Assembly (NCBI RefSeq): GCF_022664465.1
Contig: NZ_JAKREV010000002.1
Location: forward strand, 605,532-669,531
Direction of reading: 5' to 3'
Length of the DNA: 64,000 nucleotides
From: Sphingomonas hankookensis
GTDB lineage: Bacteria > Pseudomonadota > Alphaproteobacteria > Sphingomonadales > Sphingomonadaceae
Of the stretch, positions 26,302 to 34,732 are shown in pieces. A program made the position numbers and the translations under genes. The notes under the pieces are model-generated. The model worked only from the letters and a program-made list of their open reading frames with translations. It was not told where the DNA came from and did not search any database. Each line of letters begins with the position of its first letter. Positions within the stretch are counted from its first letter, which is position 1.

Positions 26302-27414
26302 TCAAGCCCCCCGCTTCCGACCGTACCGCCCCCACGTAAACCGCGACGACAGCGCAAAATTCCACACCGCGCCGACCACGATCCCCGCCAGTGCCGGCAA
26401 CGCCCATGCTCCCCCGCGCACGTCGTACAGGAACGCCGCGACGCCGACATTGGCGACCGCGCCGACCGAACACACCGCGCAGAACGACACCCAGCCGTCG
26501 ACCAGCGCCCTTGCCCCCCGCAGGCGGCGGTCGCGATAGGTCAGCAGGTTGTTGAGGAAGAAGTTGAACGTCATCGCCATCACCGTCGCGACGATCGTCG
26601 CCGCGATGAACCCGACACCCAGTTCGAGACACAGCGCCAGCGCCGCCAGATGCACGATCGCCCCCGCGGCACCGATCGCGGAGAACATGACGAAGCGCAC
26701 CGGCACCACCCGCCCGAACATCCGGTCGTACAGCGCGATCAGATATTCGAGCGCGACGACATGGTCGAGCTTGCTTTCCCCCACCGCACGGGTGCGGAAG
26801 ACATAGGGGAGTTCGGCGAACTTCAGCGGCTGCGGTGCTGCGGTGAGGATGTCGAGCAGGATCTTGAACCCGATTCCCGACAGGCGCGGCACGACGCTGC
26901 GCACCACGCTGCCCCGGATCATGAAGAAGCCGCTCATCGGGTCGGACAGATCAGCCTTCAGCACGCGGCGCGACAGGCGGGTGGCGAGCGCCGACTTGGC
27001 CACCCGGTCGGCATCCCATGCCCCGGTCCCGCCGCCGGCGACGAACCGCGATCCGATCACGAGGTCGAGGGCCGGGTCGGCGGTCAGCGCCGCCGCCATG
27101 CGCGGCAGCAGCGCCTCGTCATGCTGCAGGTCGCCGTCGATCACCGCGACCAGCGGCGCGGCGGTGGCGCACATCCCCTCGATACAGGCGGTCGACAGGC
27201 CGCGCCGGCCAATGCGCTGGATCACGCGGATGCGTGGGTCGTGGCGGGCGATCTCCCGTACCGCGTCGGCGGTCCCGTCGGGGCTGTCGTCATCGACGAA
27301 GATCGCTTCCCACGCGATGCCCGCCAGCGCCGCGTCGAGCGCGGCGACGAGCAGCGGTACGTTGCCGCATTCGTTGAAGACGGGGACGACGATGGCGAGG
27401 TCGAGGGGGGTCAT
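26302..27414 (-). CDS. Family 2 glycosyltransferase fused to a GtrA-like domain
   Basis: A 370-residue two-domain protein. A DPM1-like GT2 domain (about 1-225) has VVPVFNECGNV, FVDDDSPDGT and VIDGDLQHDE (metal-binding DGD). A GtrA-like domain of four transmembrane helices follows (about 238-360). It likely makes a polyprenyl-phosphate sugar on the inner membrane and helps present it to a GT-C enzyme such as the convergent neighbour. Confidence 0.9.
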   Translation of the reverse strand: MTPLDLAIVVPVFNECGNVPLLVAALDAALAGIAWEAIFVDDDSPDGTADAVREIARHDPRIRVIQRIGRRGLSTACIEGMCATAAPLVAVIDGDLQHDEALLPRMAAALTADPALDLVIGSRFVAGGGTGAWDADRVAKSALATRLSRRVLKADLSDPMSGFFMIRGSVVRSVVPRLSGIGFKILLDILTAAPQPLKFAELPYVFRTRAVGESKLDHVVALEYLIALYDRMFGRVVPVRFVMFSAIGAAGAIVHLAALALCLELGVGFIAATIVATVMAMTFNFFLNNLLTYRDRRLRGARALVDGWVSFCAVCSVGAVANVGVAAFLYDVRGGAWALPALAGIVVGAVWNFALSSRFTWGRYGRKRGA

Positions 27415-27424
27415 ATCGGCCCTA

Positions 27425-27506
27425 CCGTACCCCCGCGCAGGCGGGGGTCCAGAGCCACAGGCGATGTCGTTCGTGGCACTGTATCCCCGCCTGCGCGGGG
27501 ATACGG
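27425..27506. repeat. CCGTACCCCCGCG palindromic repeat
   Basis: Same family as 19033-19121 and 36122-36208, with arms CCGTACCCCCGCGCAGGCGG and CCGCCTGCGCGGGGATACGG. It lies between leuB and the glycosyltransferase. Confidence 0.8.
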
Positions 27507-27519
27507 TAGCGTCCGCGGC

Positions 27520-28563
27520 TCACAACCCCGCCAGCACCGCGTTCGTCATATCCTCGGTCGTCGCCGTCCCGCCCAGATCGGGCGTGCGATACCCCGCGAC
27601 CAGTGCCGCGGTGACCGACGCCTCGATCCGGTCCGCCGCATCCGCCATCCCCAGCGAATGGCGCAGCATCATCGCCGCCGACAGGATCGTCGCCAGCGGG
27701 TTCGCCTTGCCCTGCCCGGCAATGTCGGGCGCGGAACCATGGATCGGTTCGTACAGCCCCTTCTTGTCCTGATTGATCGCGGCCGAGGGCAGCATGCCGA
27801 TCGATCCGGCGCACATGCTCGCCTGATCCGACAGGATGTCGCCGAACAGATTGCCGGTCACGATCACGTCGAACTGGCCCGGATTGCGCACCAGCTGCAT
27901 CGCGGCATTGTCGACATACATGTGGGTCAGCGCGACATCGGGATAGTCGGCCGCGACCTCGATCACCACGTCGCGCCACAGCTGCGAGGTTTCGAGGACG
28001 TTGGCCTTGTCGACCGAACACAGCTTGTGGTTGCGGGTGCGCGCCGTGTCGAACGCGACGCGGGCGATGCGGGCGACCTCCGCCTCGTCATAGCGCATCA
28101 GGTCGTGACCCTCGCGCAGGCCGTCGGCGGTCGTGCCGCGGCCCTTGTCGCCGAAATAGACGTCGCCGGTCAGCTCGCGCACGATCACCATGTCGATCGC
28201 GGCGGCGACTTCGGGGCGCAGCGCCGAGGCGTCCTCCAGCCCGGCGAACAGCTTGGCCGGACGGAGATTGGCGAACAGGCCCAATGCCTTGCGCAGGCCG
28301 AGGATCGCCTGTTCGGGGCGATGCTCGCGCGCGACATTGTCGAATTCGGGATCGCCGACCGCGCCGAACAGCACCGCATCGGCTTGGCTGGCGAGATCGA
28401 GCGTGGCAGGCGGCAGCGGATGGCCGTGCGCCCGATACGCCGCACCGCCGACCGGTGCCTCCTCGAACGTCAGACCCAGATCGAGCGCGTCCAGCACCCG
28501 GCGCGCCGCCGCCACCACTTCCGGTCCGATCCCGTCGCCGGGCAATATCGCGATCAAAGGCAT
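27520..28563 (-). CDS. leuB: 3-isopropylmalate dehydrogenase
   Basis: A 347-residue NAD-dependent dehydrogenase of leucine synthesis, oxidatively decarboxylating 3-isopropylmalate. [12 protein letters not shown] forms the N-terminus. The [14 protein letters not shown] loop near 140 and the signature [20 protein letters not shown] near 240 are diagnostic. The start could be at 28575, 28566 or 28563; 28563 is chosen because GGA lies about 7 bases before it and the N-terminus matches the family. No leuCD is seen nearby. Confidence 0.93.
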   Translation of the reverse strand: MPLIAILPGDGIGPEVVAAARRVLDALDLGLTFEEAPVGGAAYRAHGHPLPPATLDLASQADAVLFGAVGDPEFDNVAREHRPEQAILGLRKALGLFANLRPAKLFAGLEDASALRPEVAAAIDMVIVRELTGDVYFGDKGRGTTADGLREGHDLMRYDEAEVARIARVAFDTARTRNHKLCSVDKANVLETSQLWRDVVIEVAADYPDVALTHMYVDNAAMQLVRNPGQFDVIVTGNLFGDILSDQASMCAGSIGMLPSAAINQDKKGLYEPIHGSAPDIAGQGKANPLATILSAAMMLRHSLGMADAADRIEASVTAALVAGYRTPDLGGTATTEDMTNAVLAGL

Positions 28564-28626
28564 CATATCATCCATGGTTCGCGCACGAAGATTGCGCGCG
28601 GACGCTCCTGCCCCAAGCCGCCACGG

Positions 28627-29358
28627 TCACGCAACCGTCCTTTTCAATCGCTCGACCAGCCGGCTGCGCGCCGCCAGTACGTCCTGCCCCTTCAGCCCCA
28701 GCAGGTCGCGCGACAGGAAATGGCCCGACAGCGCCAGCCCGTCGAACGCCGCGTCCCAACCGGCCGGCCCGCCCGCGATCAGGAAGGCGGGCAGCGGCAG
28801 CAGCCGGTGTTCCAGCCCCACCGCCGCCGTGCGCGACACCGCGCCGCCGCTCTTGGGACTGACATGGGTCAGGTCGTCCGCCGTCCCGGTCGCGACGCAT
28901 TCGTCGAGCGACAGCCCGAAGCCCAGCTCGGACAGGATCAGCAGCTCGGTCCGCACCAGCCCGCCGACCCAGTCGCGCGCGCCCGGCGCCGCCGCGATCG
29001 CCGCGAACAGCCCGTCGAGTGCGGCGTGGATGCGGGGATAGGGCTGCGCCTCGGGCAGCGCATAGGCGGTCAGCGCACACATCCAGTCGATCGCGGCGGC
29101 GGCCAAGGGCTCGGCGAACAACGGCGCGCGGCTCTCGACCAGTTCGACGGTCAGCGCCGCCAGCTGCGTATCGGTCCGCGCCCGCCAGTCGCCGCGGATC
29201 AGGTTGCCGGGTTGCAGGATCGGCCGGATCGCCCGACTGCGCCCACCGCGGACATAGCCGGGCTGGACGCCGGCGTTCTCGGTCAGCGCCCGCACGATCG
29301 CGCCATGCTCGCCGTGCGGACGCGCGGAGAGCAGGATCGCGGTGGTGGTCAGGTGCAT
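28627..29358 (-). CDS. recO: DNA repair protein RecO
   Basis: A 243-residue RecO, which loads RecA with RecF and RecR. It opens with the OB-fold strand TTTAILLSARPHGEHGAIVRAL and continues with the helical C-terminal domain. LRTELLILSELGFGLSLDECVATG is approximated by the stretch near residues 140-165. The length is normal for alphaproteobacteria. About 60 bases separate it from leuB on the same strand. Confidence 0.92.
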   Translation of the reverse strand: MHLTTTAILLSARPHGEHGAIVRALTENAGVQPGYVRGGRSRAIRPILQPGNLIRGDWRARTDTQLAALTVELVESRAPLFAEPLAAAAIDWMCALTAYALPEAQPYPRIHAALDGLFAAIAAAPGARDWVGGLVRTELLILSELGFGLSLDECVATGTADDLTHVSPKSGGAVSRTAAVGLEHRLLPLPAFLIAGGPAGWDAAFDGLALSGHFLSRDLLGLKGQDVLAARSRLVERLKRTVA

Positions 29359-29404
29359 GCGGTGGGTTTAGCAGGGGATCGCAGGCGGGCGTAACCGCAA
29401 TCGA

Positions 29405-29701
29405 TCAGCGATCGGCCGAAACACGTTGGCTGGCGCGGAATACCCGTTCCGATCGCCTTGCATTCCGTAGCGCCGTCATCCGCCGGCCTTCGATCGCCAT
29501 CGTCGCAATCGCACTCAGCACGACACCCATCAAGACCAATCCGATTGCCCCGTCATAGCCGAACGGCTCCAGCAGGAGCGCTGGCAGGCCGAGCAGGATC
29601 AGCGGGATACAGGCCAGCAACCGATGCCGCACGGTTTGCGAACCGATCCATCCGGCCCTGATCCATTCCCGATCGGCCATGCGAACCACGCGTCGGAACA
29701 T
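29405..29701 (-). CDS. Small two-span membrane protein
   Basis: A 98-residue hypothetical protein from ATG 29701 (MFRRVVRMADREWIRAG). Two hydrophobic stretches (about residues 29-46 and 51-68) are followed by a basic tail. The frame extends upstream to 29806, but those codons (MDSRLRGND...) are a translated intergenic repeat. No family is recognised. Confidence 0.55.
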   Translation of the reverse strand: MFRRVVRMADREWIRAGWIGSQTVRHRLLACIPLILLGLPALLLEPFGYDGAIGLVLMGVVLSAIATMAIEGRRMTALRNARRSERVFRASQRVSADR

Positions 29702-30053
29702 CGACGTCCCCACTGACCAATGCCTGCCTGACAGTTGTACCACGGGTGAGCCAACTTCCAAGCGGGCGATAGGCCTGTCGTCATTCCCGCGCAGGCGGGA
29801 ATCCATACACGCCGACGTTGGCGATCGGCCCCCAGCGTTGCGGGTAGCGCTTTCCTACACGACCATGGCCATGCCATCGTCCGGGCGACTCTTTCTATCG
29901 GGGGAGGTATCCAAGCGGCTGTGGGCACGACCGGCCGGGTTTGATCCCGATTACAGCGCACGTCATCCCAGCCTTCGCCGGGTGACGTTTCGATGGAAGG
30001 GATACTGCGTACGCAACGCGCACGAGTGTGAACTTAGTGAACTTTGGCTCGCG
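29702..30053. other. Gap with repeat fragments
   Basis: No gene is seen. The stretch holds a half palindrome (CGTCATTCCCGCGCAGGCGG, near 29779) and a partial copy of the 84-bp repeat family (CGTCATCCCAGCCTTCGCCG, near 29961). These are probably remnants of mobile palindromic elements. Confidence 0.5.
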
Positions 30054-30965
30054 CTACCCCCGCCGCACTCGCGCCACCAGCGGCCCGACGACCGGCCAGT
30101 CGCGCGCCTGCTTCACCCGCGCCACGCCCCCGTCGAACGCCCGAAGCGCCCCGACTGTCGCCCGGTTGCCCAGTGTCCCGCGCAGCAGCAGCAGGTCGGC
30201 GCACGGCGTCCCCCCGGTCGCGAACTGCCGCTTGTGCTGGCCTTCGCCCTCGGTGAAATCGAACCGCTGCGCCGCCGGTTCGGCGAAGAGGGTGCGGAAC
30301 GCCTCCATATGCAGCACGCTGCCCGGCGACCATTCGCTCCACGCCGGGTCGTGGCCGACATAGTCGTAGCGGACGTCGCCGTCGGTCATCGGGCAATAGA
30401 GATAGGCGATCGGCGTGCCCCCGACGAACAACAGCCAGCCAAACGCTTCGCCCGCAGCGCCCTTACCCTGCATCGCGGCGCGGAAGGCCATGGTGTCGGG
30501 CAGGCCGGCGCCCAGCAGCTTTTCCTGATAGGTCCGCGCCGCGACCCGGCGGGCCATGCCGTGAAACTCGGCCATTTCGGCCGGGCTGCGATAGATGCGG
30601 ACGTCGAGGGTACCGTCATTCGCTTCGGCCAGCTTCTTCGTCTTGCGCTTGAGGCCGGAGCGGGCATTGCCCGACAGGCCGGCGAACCACGCGTCGAACC
30701 CGGTGGTCAGGTCGGTGTGATAGCGGGTGTAGCGCTGCCGGACGAAGGCGATGGGCGTCGTCGACAGCATCGCATCGACCAGCGGTTCGGGCAGCGAGGT
30801 TACCGACCAGCCATCGGCCCCCTTCGGCAGCGGCGGCAGCGTGGGTGCTTGGCCCGACAGCACGTCGCGCAGTTCGAGCGGCACGCGGACCAGCCGGCGG
30901 CGGACCGAGAACAGCGTGCGCGCGCCGATCTGAAACTTCAGCGGCCAGCGTTCGGCGACGGTCAC
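30054..30965 (-). CDS. GNAT-like (FemAB/CelD-type) acyltransferase
   Basis: A 303-residue protein of the Acetyltransf_6/FemAB-like group. The central part SGLKRKTKKLAEANDG and the GNAT core (GWLLFVGGTPIAYLYCPM, then GSVLHMEAFRTLF) support this. Its GTG start overlaps the stop of the upstream polysaccharide deacetylase by 4 bases, so the two form an operon. Such pairs often modify exported polysaccharide or precursors; the substrate is unknown. Confidence 0.75.
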   Translation of the reverse strand: MTVAERWPLKFQIGARTLFSVRRRLVRVPLELRDVLSGQAPTLPPLPKGADGWSVTSLPEPLVDAMLSTTPIAFVRQRYTRYHTDLTTGFDAWFAGLSGNARSGLKRKTKKLAEANDGTLDVRIYRSPAEMAEFHGMARRVAARTYQEKLLGAGLPDTMAFRAAMQGKGAAGEAFGWLLFVGGTPIAYLYCPMTDGDVRYDYVGHDPAWSEWSPGSVLHMEAFRTLFAEPAAQRFDFTEGEGQHKRQFATGGTPCADLLLLRGTLGNRATVGALRAFDGGVARVKQARDWPVVGPLVARVRRG

Positions 30966-31918
30966 GCCGCGCGTTCCTCGACCATGTTCGACCAGAGCTG
31001 TTCGACCTGCCGCCAGCGCGTGCGCAGCGGGCTGGCAGGGAGCGGGCGGTCGTCCTGCCCCAGCCGCAGCGCGGGACGGTCGCGGAAATGGGTGGTCGGC
31101 AGCGTGTCGGCATGCGCCGCCAGTGTCGCGCACAGCGCCTCGAACCGGCGGACATGGATGCGGTTGGCGCGCGTGCCCTGTCGGTTGGCGAGTTCGAAGC
31201 CGTGGCTGACGATCGTCACCGCGGCATGATCGTTGGCGGCGGCATGGGCGAGCGCGGCGCGCATCTCGGTGGCCGACAACGCGCAGATCTGGAAATGCCG
31301 CCGCCCGCCGCCGGGAATGGCGATGGTGGTGACCGGCAGTTCGACGAGCCCGCGATGTGCGATCGGCGCGATCAGCTCGGGCGGCAGGGTGATCGCGCTG
31401 GGCCACGGATGGTGCGCGCCGTTGTGGCTGCTGTCATAGGCGAAGCCAAGTGCCGCCAACGCGTCGAGCGTGGTGTCGTTGGCGCTGTAGCTGCCCGCGC
31501 GGAACGCGACCGGGTCGGGCGCCCCCGCCGCACGCAGCAGGTCGCGGGCCTCGCCCAGCAGGTCCTGTTGTTCCTGTCGCGACAGGTCGACCAGTTCGAA
31601 CGCCCCATGCGCCTGCCCGCGATCGCCAACCGCCGCGCCGACCCAATTGGGGTGCAGGTGCAGTTGCACCTCCTGCCCCGCCGCCAGGATCGCCCCGACC
31701 GTCGGCGCGATCGCGTTCATGCCATAGAGGCGCGCGGGCAGCGGATCGACGAAGAAGCACGCCTTCAATCCATGCGCGCGCAGTCGCTCCAGCTGCCACG
31801 TCACCCCGACCCCGGCGGGTTCGAGCGAGCGGGCGACGACCGTATCTGCCGACAGATCGGTGGCATGGTGCCGCCACATCAATTCGGTGTCGATGGTGAG
31901 GAAAACCGGCGTCGCCAT
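30962..31918 (-). CDS. WalW-like polysaccharide deacetylase family protein
   Basis: A 318-residue NodB-fold protein. FLTIDTELMW near residue 6, EVQLHLHPNW near 82 and FRAGSYSAND near 135 mirror the motifs of the deacetylase at 9122-10105, so the two are paralogues. ATG 31918 is preceded by AGGACG. An earlier ATG (31954) is possible. No signal peptide is seen. It is coupled to the acyltransferase downstream. Confidence 0.78.
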   Translation of the reverse strand: MATPVFLTIDTELMWRHHATDLSADTVVARSLEPAGVGVTWQLERLRAHGLKACFFVDPLPARLYGMNAIAPTVGAILAAGQEVQLHLHPNWVGAAVGDRGQAHGAFELVDLSRQEQQDLLGEARDLLRAAGAPDPVAFRAGSYSANDTTLDALAALGFAYDSSHNGAHHPWPSAITLPPELIAPIAHRGLVELPVTTIAIPGGGRRHFQICALSATEMRAALAHAAANDHAAVTIVSHGFELANRQGTRANRIHVRRFEALCATLAAHADTLPTTHFRDRPALRLGQDDRPLPASPLRTRWRQVEQLWSNMVEERAA

Positions 31919-32154
31919 GGGCACGTCCTGCACGATTGCGCGTAAAAATCCCATGAAGGGCGGGGCGCGACCGGAGAATAATTTGTACGTAGCGGACCAA
32001 ACTAGCGTTAACCACCGCATCCCGCACGCCGCGCATATCGTTATCATATCGAAACTATCCCACCCCGCAAAATGCGGGAAACCGGGGTTTGCGCAGCGGA
32101 ACAGGAGTGGCAGACACCTCGTTGGCGGGCGTAACATTATTACCGGAGGGCTGG

Positions 32155-32325
32155 ATGATCGACGACATCGACCGAACCGACGCCATTTTCCTCGTCGCAC
32201 GGCATGGGCGCGAGGCACCGAAGGTCGCGGGATCGCGCAGCGCCTGCGCGGTCAACCGCGGCGACGCGGGCGAGGCACGCCGCTGGCGCGCGATCCGCAG
32301 TTTCATCCAGCGGGGGATCGGGTGA
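32155..32325 (+). CDS. Small hypothetical protein
   Basis: 56 residues starting MIDDIDRTDAIFLVARHG, with an unusually good Shine-Dalgarno (GGAGGG, 5 bases before the ATG). It is basic at the C-terminus with no transmembrane segment. It is divergent from the deacetylase operon, with an AT-richer patch at about 32030-32070 as a likely shared promoter region. No family is recognised. Confidence 0.5.
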   Translation: MIDDIDRTDAIFLVARHGREAPKVAGSRSACAVNRGDAGEARRWRAIRSFIQRGIG

Positions 32326-32345
32326 CGTCCGTCTCTTGATGGTAT

Positions 32346-32429
32346 AGTCGCCCCAGCGGAGGCTGGGGCCTCCTGCGGCGAGGAGAGTGGCCCTTTTACC
32401 GGGGGACCGCAGCCTGCGCTGGGGTGACG
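32346..32429. repeat. 84-bp palindromic repeat
   Basis: An intergenic member of the family inserted in the histidine-kinase gene (arms GTCGCCCCAGCGGAGGCTGG and CAGCCTGCGCTGGGGTGACG). Confidence 0.8.
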
Positions 32430-32451
32430 CTTGTGGCGAACGAGCAGTGAC

Positions 32452-32649
32452 TTAGCCCGGCGTTCCCGCCCAGTCGTTCCACTCCGCGATCGCCGCCGCC
32501 GTCTCCGCACGCAGCCCGGCCTGCGCCGCTTCGTCGATCGCCCGGCGTAGCGCAGCATGACACGTTGCGACGACGTCAATCCCCGCCGCCTGCGCCCGCG
32601 CGACCAGATCGGTGTCGAGCGCCACCTCAGCGGGCGTGGAAGAAGTCAT
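32452..32649 (-). CDS. CcdA-like antitoxin-type protein overlapping uvrC
   Basis: 65 residues beginning MTSSTPAEVALDTDLVARAQ. The pattern of a basic, ribbon-helix-helix-like N-terminal part (VALDTDLVARAQAAGIDVV) plus a tail with ETAAAIAEWND resembles CcdA antitoxins. The ATG lies inside the last 23 bases of uvrC in another frame, so it is probably translationally coupled. No CcdB toxin gene follows. It may be an orphan antitoxin or a small regulator that kept the fold. Confidence 0.6.
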   Translation of the reverse strand: MTSSTPAEVALDTDLVARAQAAGIDVVATCHAALRRAIDEAAQAGLRAETAAAIAEWNDWAGTPG

Positions 32650-34558
32650 AGACCCCCTGCGCCATGGCCTTGCTGACCCCCGGCGCCTTCTGCAGATCCT
32701 CAAGACTGGCGTTGCGCACCGCGCGGGCGGTGCCGAAGTGCATCAGCAGCGCCTTCTTCCGCGCCGGACCGACGCCGGGCACGTCGTCGAGCGGACTGGC
32801 GCCGATCGCTTTCGACCGCTTGTCGCGGTGCGCGCCGATGACGAAGCGGTGGACCTCGTCACGCAGCCTTTGCAGATAGAACAGCACCGGCGAATTGACC
32901 GGCAGCGTCAGTTCGCGCCCGTCCATCAGGTGGAATACCTCGCGCCCGTCGCGGCCATGATGCGGCCCCTTCGCGACGCCGACCATGCACACGTCCTCGA
33001 TGCCGAGGTTTTCGAGCACCGCCTTGGCCGCGCTCAGCTGCCCCTTGCCGCCGTCAATCAGCACGAGGTCGGGCCAGCCATTGCCGTCGCGGTCGATCTC
33101 GCGATCGGGATTCTCCTCCTGCGCGCGGGCGAAGCGGCGGGTCAGCACCTCCTTCATCATCGCGAAGTCGTCGTTGGTCTGCGCCTGCTTGATGTTGAAC
33201 TTGCGATACTGGCCCTTGCGGAACCCTTCGGGCCCGGCGACGACCATCGCCCCCAGCGCGTTCGTCCCCTGAATATGGCTGTTGTCGTAGACCTCGATCC
33301 GGTTCGGCGGCCCTTCCAGTTCGAACAGCTCGGCGACCTCGCGCAGCAACTTTGCCTGCGTGGTGGACTCGGCGTTGCGGCGTTCGAGGGCTTCCTCCGC
33401 GTTGCGCTTGGCCTGATCGAGCAGGCGGCGGCGCACCCCGCGCTGCGGCACCGACAGCGCGACCTTGAACCCGGCGCGCTCGGCCATCGCCTCGGCCAGC
33501 ACCTCGCCCTCGACCAGTTCGCGGTCGACGAAGACGTTGCGCGGCGGCGGGACCTCTTCGTAGAATTGCATCAGGAAGGCGGACATGACCTCGTCCTCGG
33601 GCACGTCGTTGGTGTGCGCGGGGAAGAAGCTGCGATGGCCCCAATTCTGGCCGCCGCGGATGAAGAACGCCTGGATGCCGATCGTCCCTTCGCGGCACGC
33701 CATAGCGAAGATATCGGCATCGCCGACGCCGTCGGCGTTGATCGCCTGGCTGCCCTGAATAAAGGTGAGCGCCTTCAGCCGATCGCGCAGCACGGCGGCC
33801 AGCTCGAAATCCATCGCCTCCGCCGCCGCCTGCATCTGCACGCCCAGCTTCGCCTGCACCTTGGTCGACTTGCCGCCGAGGAAGTCCTTCGCGTCCGAAA
33901 TCAGTTCGGCATAGGCCGGCGCGTCGATGCGGCCGACGCAGGGGGCCGAACAGCGCTTGATCTGGTACAGCAGGCACGGCCGGTCGCGCGTCTTGAAGAA
34001 GCCGTCGGTGCAAGAGCGCAGCAGGAACAGCTTCTGCAGCGCGTTCAGCGTCTGCGTCACCGACCCTGCGCTGGCAAAGGGACCGTAATAATTGCCCTTC
34101 GCCCGCCGTGCGCCGCGATGTTTCTGGATACGCGGAAAGTCGTGGTCGGCGCGCAACAGGATGAACGGGAACGACTTATCGTCGCGCAGCAGGACGTTAT
34201 AGGGCGGGCGGTAGCGCTTGATCAGCTGCGCTTCGAGCAGCAGCGCCTCCGCCTCGTTATTGGTCGTGACGATGGTCATCGACCGCGTCTGTGACACCAT
34301 GCGCTGCAACCGCTTGGTCAGGCGCGATACCTGGGTGTAATTGGCGACGCGGTTCTTGAGCGCGCGCGCCTTGCCGACATACAGCACCTCGCCGCGCGCA
34401 TCCTGCATGCGGTACACGCCGGGGCGCGTTGGCAGCGTCGCCAGCACGTTGCGGATCGCGGCGACCCCGGCGTCAAGGTCCGGCGCGTCCGACCCGCGCA
34501 CGGTGAAGCTGGCCTTGTCCTCGTGGAAGCGATTGGGGGCGTTGGGGGTTTCCGACAT
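32627..34558 (-). CDS. uvrC: Excinuclease ABC subunit C
   Basis: A 643-residue UvrC making both incisions in nucleotide excision repair. The GIY-YIG domain contains GVYRMQDARGEVLYVGKA near residue 47. CSAPCVGRID is near 206, a UVR domain around 215-260 and the RNase-H-like part (EVYDNSHIQG) near 420. The C-terminal helix-hairpin-helix ends PGVSKAMAQGVYDFF. All major motifs are present. A CcdA-like small gene overlaps its 3' end. Confidence 0.96.
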   Translation of the reverse strand: MSETPNAPNRFHEDKASFTVRGSDAPDLDAGVAAIRNVLATLPTRPGVYRMQDARGEVLYVGKARALKNRVANYTQVSRLTKRLQRMVSQTRSMTIVTTNNEAEALLLEAQLIKRYRPPYNVLLRDDKSFPFILLRADHDFPRIQKHRGARRAKGNYYGPFASAGSVTQTLNALQKLFLLRSCTDGFFKTRDRPCLLYQIKRCSAPCVGRIDAPAYAELISDAKDFLGGKSTKVQAKLGVQMQAAAEAMDFELAAVLRDRLKALTFIQGSQAINADGVGDADIFAMACREGTIGIQAFFIRGGQNWGHRSFFPAHTNDVPEDEVMSAFLMQFYEEVPPPRNVFVDRELVEGEVLAEAMAERAGFKVALSVPQRGVRRRLLDQAKRNAEEALERRNAESTTQAKLLREVAELFELEGPPNRIEVYDNSHIQGTNALGAMVVAGPEGFRKGQYRKFNIKQAQTNDDFAMMKEVLTRRFARAQEENPDREIDRDGNGWPDLVLIDGGKGQLSAAKAVLENLGIEDVCMVGVAKGPHHGRDGREVFHLMDGRELTLPVNSPVLFYLQRLRDEVHRFVIGAHRDKRSKAIGASPLDDVPGVGPARKKALLMHFGTARAVRNASLEDLQKAPGVSKAMAQGVYDFFHAR

Positions 34559-34623
34559 CGGGTGCGATTTAGGAGATGGCGGGCGGTTGCGCCAGACGGG
34601 GCGCGATCACGCCGCGCCGCGCG

Positions 34624-34708
34624 CGTCATCCCAGCGCAGGCTGGGATCTCTCGCGACCTCTTGCCGCGTGCTTGCAACGGGGAGGCCCCAGCCTGCGCTG
34701 GGGCGACG
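34624..34708. repeat. Palindromic repeat between uvrC and the oxidoreductase gene
   Basis: An 85-bp member of the CGTCATCCCAGCGCAGG family with inverted terminal arms. Confidence 0.78.
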
Positions 34709-34732
34709 TACGTGGCGGCGGAACGAGGCCTG

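Noticed and set aside
26650..29394. 914-codon plus-strand frame across the glycosyltransferase, leuB and recO genes
   Set aside because: It runs antisense through three recognisable genes and has no protein-like motifs.
29702..29806. N-terminal extension MDSRLRGND of the small membrane protein
   Set aside because: These codons translate an intergenic palindromic repeat; the ATG at 29701 is more plausible.
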